Below, piece after piece: positions 1 through 4,123 of a stretch of 6,870 nucleotides of DNA. The translations under genes were made by a program, and so were the position numbers. The DNA comes from Lachnospiraceae bacterium UBA4316 (GTDB taxonomy: Bacteria > Bacillota > Clostridia > Lachnospirales > Lachnospiraceae), in the NCBI GenBank assembly GCA_002394535.1, contig DGUG01000038.1, forward strand, positions 1 through 6,870, given 5' to 3'. The notes under the pieces are model-generated. The model made no database searches, was not told the origin of the DNA, and saw only the letters and a program-made list of their open reading frames with translations. Every line of letters starts with the position of its first letter. Positions within the stretch are counted from its first letter, which is position 1.

Positions 1-16
1 CAATTGCGATGTTCAT
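1..16 (-). CDS. 5' end of an unidentified downstream gene (5 codons)
   Basis: An ATG at 16-14 opens a reading frame that runs off the left edge and gives only Met-Asn-Ile-Ala-Ile plus one base. It is preceded by an AAGGAG ribosome binding site at 34-29 with a 12-nt spacer, which is long but workable. The gene would follow dprA in the same direction, about 100 bp downstream. Five residues cannot identify a product. Starts of this kind occur in several kinases and isomerases, for example cytidylate kinase, but that is only a thought and not a call. Confidence 0.5.
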
Positions 17-28
17 GATAGGTTTACA

Positions 29-34
29 CTCCTT
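29..34 (-). promoter_or_regulatory. Ribosome binding site for the gene entering at the left edge
   Basis: On the minus strand the sequence reads AAGGAG, close to the anti-Shine-Dalgarno complement, 12 nt before the ATG at 16-14. It is the main evidence that the five codons at the edge are a real gene start. A GTG overlapping the site is followed at once by TAA and so cannot be the start. Confidence 0.55.
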
Positions 35-116
35 GATTATTATAATAATGCTATGATTTTAAAAGTATATTTTTATTATTATACACGTATTTTCAATTAT
101 TTGCACATATGCATAT
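35..116 (-). other. AT-rich intergenic stretch after dprA, possible weak promoter
   Basis: This stretch is very AT-rich. It holds a 10-bp perfect palindrome, ATATGCATAT, at 107-116 directly after the dprA stop and a 14-bp perfect palindrome, ATTATTATAATAAT, at 36-49. A TATAAT hexamer lies at 83-78 (minus strand), with GTGCAA 17 bp upstream at 106-101. That -35 matches the consensus at only 3 of 6 bases, so promoter activity for the next gene is possible but weakly supported. No GC-rich hairpin with a T-run is visible, so I see no intrinsic terminator for dprA and read-through is possible. Confidence 0.3.
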
Positions 117-1292
117 TCAGTATATTTCCACGGCTCTTACATAATAACCCGTACCTATCTCTTTTGATATACCCTCCAGTTCCAGTCTGGTAAGTATTCT
201 TAAAACATCCGGCAGCTTAATTTTAGCTTCCCTTGCTACCTGCTCCGCACTTTTAGGATCAAGATCAAGAACATCCGCAACCCTGGTAAGATCCGCCGGA
301 ATATCCTTTAAGCTTGATTTGGAAATACGACCTGATATCATATCTTCCTTGTGTATCTGATACACCGGATTGCCTCTTTTTTTCTGAAAGGAAGTTTCTG
401 TGAAACTCTTCTGACCCTTAATATCAACTTGCTCCAAAACAGCCTCTATACTTGTTGCCGGAAGCGCTCCCTGATACAGTAGATTCAAACACCCGGTACT
501 TAAGTTGTCAGTAAGCCTTCCCGGAACAACCATAACAGTCCTTCCCTGATCAATCGCCATATCAACCGTTATAAGTGTTCCGCTCTTTGCCCGTGCCTCA
601 ACAACAAGTAATACATCACATAATCCCGCTATTATCCTGTTTCTGGGCGGAAACCTTCTTGGCTGTGCTCCTGTCCCCGGCGCATACTCGCTTATAACCC
701 CGTTTCCGTTTTCACAAAGCCTGTTGTATAAATCTCTGTTTTTTACCGGGTAAGTTATGTCAACCCCGCACCCTAGTATGGCATATGATCTTCCACCGGC
801 AGATAGTGCGGCAGCCTGAGCTATTCCATCAATCCCCCATGCCATTCCGCTTATAATCTGTACATTGTACTTTGCAAGCCTGTCGGCAAAGTATTCCGCC
901 ATAAGACGTCCGTACTGGCTACACTCACGGGCACCGATAATCGCGACCGATCCGGTCAATTCACTTGGTAGTTGGCCTTTAACAAACAATCCATACGGAG
1001 GGCTTGCTATATTTGCGAGCTTATGCGGAAAATCTTTGTCTGCATGGTTGACATAACTAATACCTTTTTCGCCCAGTTTATAATACTCTTCTTCAAGCAG
1101 GCCTGTATCTGTTTTCTTATTCACGATATAAGCTGCCAGTTTTTCCGATAAACCACATACATCTCTAAGTTCCCTCTCACACATTTCGTATAGAGCGGCC
1201 GCACCGCCCGCTGCATCCGTAATATCGATCAGTTTTCCGATATATCCGTCCTGGAGAGTGGCGACCCAGTAATCATATATCCTTTCATCCAT
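117..1292 (-). CDS. dprA: DNA-processing protein DprA (Smf), RecA loader
   Basis: This encodes a 391-residue cytoplasmic DNA-binding protein. DprA coats incoming single-stranded DNA during natural transformation and loads RecA on it; many Clostridia that are not known to be competent also carry it. Residues ~5-75 form the helical SAM/HhH-like N-terminus. Residues ~80-290 are the Rossmann-like DprA core, with GARECSQYG (120-128), SGMAWGID (148-155), GCGVDITYP (174-182), FPPRNRIIAGL (214-224) and SGTLITVDMA (237-246). Residues ~335-388 form a C-terminal winged helix. In the usual S-x-G-x-N-x-L-I segment, here STGCLNLL (265-272), the usual Asn position is Leu and an Asn sits one residue later. 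The length is typical. The ATG is supported by AAAGGAGAAA, with GGAG nine bases upstream. The gene starts 51 bp after comM with no promoter in the gap, so it is probably the second gene of that operon. Confidence 0.95.
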   Translation of the reverse strand: MDERIYDYWVATLQDGYIGKLIDITDAAGGAAALYEMCERELRDVCGLSEKLAAYIVNKKTDTGLLEEEYYKLGEKGISYVNHADKDFPHKLANIASPPYGLFVKGQLPSELTGSVAIIGARECSQYGRLMAEYFADRLAKYNVQIISGMAWGIDGIAQAAALSAGGRSYAILGCGVDITYPVKNRDLYNRLCENGNGVISEYAPGTGAQPRRFPPRNRIIAGLCDVLLVVEARAKSGTLITVDMAIDQGRTVMVVPGRLTDNLSTGCLNLLYQGALPATSIEAVLEQVDIKGQKSFTETSFQKKRGNPVYQIHKEDMISGRISKSSLKDIPADLTRVADVLDLDPKSAEQVAREAKIKLPDVLRILTRLELEGISKEIGTGYYVRAVEIY

Positions 1293-1343
1293 CGTAAGTT
1301 TCTCCTTTATACTTCTTTACATGTATCATTATCTGTTGTTTTC

Positions 1344-2858
1344 TCAAAAACTGATCTTCAGCCTCACAGCCTCAAGCAAAGACTCTTCATTTATATCCTT
1401 TTGACCTGACAGGTCGCATATTGTTCTTGCCACCTTCAGCACCCTGTAATAGGTTCTCGCACTCATGTCGTACTTTATTGCAAGCCTCTTCATGAGTGCC
1501 AGTTCATCGGGACCAAGCCGGCAGAACTCTTCAATTTCCCTGTTTCCCATTTGGGAATTGAACAATATTCTACTTCCTCTGAACCTTCTCTTTTGGACAT
1601 CATGTGCCGCCATAACTCTTTCCCGAATAATTTTTGAACTCTCCGGCTCGCTTCCCGACTGAATATCAAATGGTGTAACCTTTTCGGTTAAAACACATAT
1701 ATCCATCCTGTCCAGAAACGGTCCCGAGATTTTGGACATATACTTGTTCCTCTGGGCTGTATTGCATGTGCATTTGTTCATATCGGGGTAATGTCCACAT
1801 GGGCACGGATTCATTGCCGCTACAAGCATACAGTCTGCCGGGAATGTGCATATATCCCGGTTTCTCGTGATATGAACCGCTCTGTCCTCGAGGGGCTGTC
1901 GAAGTGCTTCAAGCGTTTTTCTTGAAAACTCCGGAAGTTCATCCAGAAACAGCACACCTTTGTGAGCAAGGCTGACGGCTCCCGGTTTAGGATGTGCTCC
2001 ACCGCCCACAAGTGAGATATCCGTTGACGAACTGTGCGCCGAAACAAACGGACGGCTGGTAATAATAGGCTTACACGGATCAAGGACACCTCTTACCGAA
2101 TATACCGATGATACCTCAAGACACTCATCTTCGGAAAGCGGAGGCATTATCGATGGTATACATTTTGCAATAAGCGTCTTACCTGCTCCCGGAGGTCCAA
2201 TCATTATTAGATTATGAAGACCTGCTGCTGCAATCTCCGCCCCTCTTCTTGCCGTTTTCTGACCTTTTATCTGCAGAAAATCATGCTCATATTCATGCTC
2301 TGCAAGAAGTTCCCTGTGCAAATGACTTTCAACAGCCTTAAGATTCGATCGTCCCGCAAAAAAATCAATTGCTTCATTCACTGTTGAAATCGTATAAACT
2401 TCTATGTCTTCAATTACCGATCCTTCTCCCGAATTGGCGGCAGGGATCAGGCATCTTCCGATTCCCATATCTTTGGCCATCTTTATCATGGGAAGTATTC
2501 CTTTGACGGCGCAGACATCCCCCGATAGCGACAATTCACCGGCAACAAATATACCATCAAGTGCTGCCGTATCTATTACCTCCATACATGCCAGAACAGA
2601 CAATGCAACCGGAAGATCATATCCCGAGCCGGACTTACGTGTATCTGCCGGTGACAGGTTGACGGTGATCCTCGCAACAGGCATCATATATCCGGCATTC
2701 CTGAGCGCTGTCCTCACTCTGTCCTTTGCTTCTCTTACTTCACTTCCTACATACCCTACAATATCAAAGCACGGCATACCGCTTGAAATATCGGTCTCTA
2801 CACGAACCGGGAAGCTTTCTATACCACGAAGGCCCCCGGACAATACAGAACAAAACAT
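1344..2858 (-). CDS. comM: ComM/YifB-family Mg-chelatase-like AAA+ ATPase
   Basis: This encodes a 504-residue cytoplasmic AAA+ ATPase of normal family length. Characterised ComM is a hexameric helicase that promotes branch migration while transformed DNA is integrated; despite its Mg-chelatase (ChlI) homology it has no role in chlorophyll synthesis. Residues ~1-165 are the Lon-like/ChlI N-terminal fold (ITVNLSPADTRKSG, then YDLPVAL). Residues ~190-395 are the AAA+ module, with Walker A GPPGAGKT at 221-228, Walker B GVLFLDELPEF at 301-311, and an arginine-finger region, SGPFLDRMDI, at 378-387. Four cysteines at 352, 354, 363 and 365 form the family's zinc-finger-like insert. Residues ~405-500 are the Mg-chelatase C-terminal domain. 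The start is set by GGAGGA (2870-2865), six bases before the ATG. The gene has its own promoter and a structured leader upstream and is followed by dprA, which fits a DNA-uptake processing operon. Confidence 0.95.
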   Translation of the reverse strand: MFCSVLSGGLRGIESFPVRVETDISSGMPCFDIVGYVGSEVREAKDRVRTALRNAGYMMPVARITVNLSPADTRKSGSGYDLPVALSVLACMEVIDTAALDGIFVAGELSLSGDVCAVKGILPMIKMAKDMGIGRCLIPAANSGEGSVIEDIEVYTISTVNEAIDFFAGRSNLKAVESHLHRELLAEHEYEHDFLQIKGQKTARRGAEIAAAGLHNLIMIGPPGAGKTLIAKCIPSIMPPLSEDECLEVSSVYSVRGVLDPCKPIITSRPFVSAHSSSTDISLVGGGAHPKPGAVSLAHKGVLFLDELPEFSRKTLEALRQPLEDRAVHITRNRDICTFPADCMLVAAMNPCPCGHYPDMNKCTCNTAQRNKYMSKISGPFLDRMDICVLTEKVTPFDIQSGSEPESSKIIRERVMAAHDVQKRRFRGSRILFNSQMGNREIEEFCRLGPDELALMKRLAIKYDMSARTYYRVLKVARTICDLSGQKDINEESLLEAVRLKISF

Positions 2859-2881
2859 ATATTTTCCTCCATTTCAAAATC

Positions 2882-2903
2882 TTCCGTGAAAACCCCCACG
2901 GAA
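2882..2903 (-). promoter_or_regulatory. Hairpin in the comM 5' leader next to the RBS
   Basis: The arms TTCCGTG (2882-2888) and CACGGAA (2897-2903) are perfect 7-bp complements around an 8-nt loop. In the minus-strand RNA the loop reads GGGGUUUU, so G-U wobbles could add up to two pairs. In the plus-strand RNA the loop reads AAAACCCC and cannot pair. That asymmetry points to a structure working in the comM message. The stem ends 11 nt before the GGAGGA ribosome binding site. What follows (GATTTTGAAA) is a poor T-run, so it is not a convincing terminator. A role in translation or mRNA stability is inference. Confidence 0.5.
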
Positions 2904-2909
2904 ATGTAG

Positions 2910-2947
2910 TTTACATAAAATAGTTTGGGAATTAAATGATATGTAAA
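2910..2947 (-). repeat. 8-bp inverted repeat in the comM leader
   Basis: TTTACATA (2910-2917) and TATGTAAA (2940-2947) are exact complements separated by 22 bp of AT-rich sequence. The repeat lies between the predicted transcription start and the GC-richer hairpin. It could be a protein-binding dyad or a weak RNA stem. Both arms are AT-rich and chance is a real alternative. Confidence 0.3.
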
Positions 2948-2970
2948 TTGAAAAGCAAAAGTATATCTAG

Positions 2971-2999
2971 AATATAACCGAATGATATTATACGGTCAA
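2971..2999 (-). promoter_or_regulatory. Sigma-A-type promoter for comM-dprA
   Basis: On the minus strand TTGACC (2999-2994) matches the -35 consensus at 5 of 6 bases. After an exact 17-bp spacer, TATATT (2976-2971) matches the -10 consensus at 5 of 6 bases. The -35 box overlaps the stop codon (TGA, 2998-2996) of the upstream HD-domain gene. Transcription would start near 2964, leaving a leader of about 105 nt before the comM ATG. A second TATAAT lies inside the spacer (2992-2987) but has no -35 as good. Confidence 0.65.
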
Positions 3000-4123
3000 G
3001 CGTTTTCTTTATGACCGGCAGGCTCGCTTTCCTTCGCTTTTAAAATGTCTTCTTCCTTCATGACGTAGCGGTTGTCAAAAGTCTTCATGATATCTACTAT
3101 TTCGATATCGTTGTAAAGCGCGGTCATTGCAAGATCAATGATCGTATTTGTGGAAAAGCACAACACCATAGGACGAAAAATATTCTGTTCGTTAGGGGTT
3201 ATAACAAGCGCCTTTTCACCTGTGGAAAGTTCGACGCAGGTCCCCTCCGACAGAAGGTTAATGCTTGCAACAAGCGCATTCACAGCAGCCGGATCAAAAT
3301 ACTCGGGATTGTCCATCATTACCTTAATCTCGGCAAGTTCTGACTGCGGCTCGCCGGCACTGTTTATAGCCGTCATACGGTCATACTCTTCAGCCACGCA
3401 CAAAACCTTGGCACCTACTACCATCTTGGCGCCGTGATCGACTTCTTCACCTTTATGATAAGCATCAAGCCTCTTGTATGTCTGCATTACGACACGTTTG
3501 ACATTCGGCTGTGCGGCAAAGGCCGCCTCTATAATCGATATTCCGCTGTATTCGGCGTGCTTTAATTCAGCCACCTCATCTTCCGTTATATCATCTTTGA
3601 CAAGAAGTTCGGGGTTGGCATTTAACTTACCTATGTCATGAACTATCGCACATACTACAGCCTCTGTCATCTCTTCCTTACGGACATTCATCTTATGACA
3701 GATCATTGCGGTAAGGATTGCAACATTCAGCGAATGCTTATATACAAAATCTTCCTTACTGCGAAGATTCTGCAGGAAATTGATCTTATGATCAAGTCTC
3801 CCGTAATTCCTGATTATCGTCTCGGCAAGGTTGTATATTTTGTTGTTCTTTCCATGATCAAGTATTGCCCTAAGTTCCTCTTCAACCGAGAAAACGGTTA
3901 CCATCTGGAACTTCTCGAATTCAACATCTTCCTCAGATTGCGGCGGAAGCGGCTCGGCGGGTTCAAGCACATAGATACCGATCAGTTTGAAATTGCGCAC
4001 ACTTTCAATACCCTGCTGTGTAAGCTTAGAGTTACGGTCATACAGCAGAACACCCTTGTTGTTGTAGATCGGCTTTGCCAGTCTCATTCCGATCTTAAGA
4101 TCTTCAGTCTTAACAAACTTCAT
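2996..4123 (-). CDS. Degenerate HD-GYP-domain protein, probably non-catalytic
   Basis: This encodes a 375-residue protein with no signal peptide or membrane segment. Residues 1-~60 are the small N-terminal domain often found ahead of HD-GYP domains in Lachnospiraceae (KIGMRLAKPIYNNKGVLLYD). Residues ~95-290 are the HD-GYP fold: H130 (HSLNVA), the HD pair H162-D163 (HDIGK), and H189 (HAEYSG). Active c-di-GMP phosphodiesterases of this class then carry HHExxDGxGYP. Here that stretch reads TYKRLDAYHKG (215-225), so both histidines and the GYP are gone, and the later metal-ligand Asp is Glu245 (VAEEYD). Residues ~290-375 are a C-terminal extension (GEKALVITPNEQ, FRPMV) ending in a charged tail. 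The missing metal ligands suggest loss of phosphodiesterase activity and a sensory or partner role; that is inference. Its ATG overlaps the stop of the GGDEF/EAL gene, so the two are likely made together. Confidence 0.85.
   Translation of the reverse strand: MKFVKTEDLKIGMRLAKPIYNNKGVLLYDRNSKLTQQGIESVRNFKLIGIYVLEPAEPLPPQSEEDVEFEKFQMVTVFSVEEELRAILDHGKNNKIYNLAETIIRNYGRLDHKINFLQNLRSKEDFVYKHSLNVAILTAMICHKMNVRKEEMTEAVVCAIVHDIGKLNANPELLVKDDITEDEVAELKHAEYSGISIIEAAFAAQPNVKRVVMQTYKRLDAYHKGEEVDHGAKMVVGAKVLCVAEEYDRMTAINSAGEPQSELAEIKVMMDNPEYFDPAAVNALVASINLLSEGTCVELSTGEKALVITPNEQNIFRPMVLCFSTNTIIDLAMTALYNDIEIVDIMKTFDNRYVMKEEDILKAKESEPAGHKENA

Noticed and set aside
39..44. TATAAT on the minus strand as a promoter -10 for the left-edge gene
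   Set aside because: The transcription start would fall inside the ribosome binding site at 34-29, and no good -35 lies 17 bp upstream.
2404..2889. Plus-strand open frame of 161 codons opposite comM
   Set aside because: It lies antisense to the conserved N-terminal part of comM. Its composition is rich in Ser, Thr, Pro and Ile, as expected from a shadow frame, and it has no recognisable domain.
2882..2903. Intrinsic terminator for the HD-domain gene
   Set aside because: The stem is short and is not followed by a T-run on either strand. It also lies downstream of the predicted comM promoter, so a leader structure fits better.
2911..2916. Minimal ATG-TAA upstream open frame in the comM leader (minus strand)
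   Set aside because: No ribosome binding site precedes it and such start-stop pairs are frequent by chance in AT-rich DNA.
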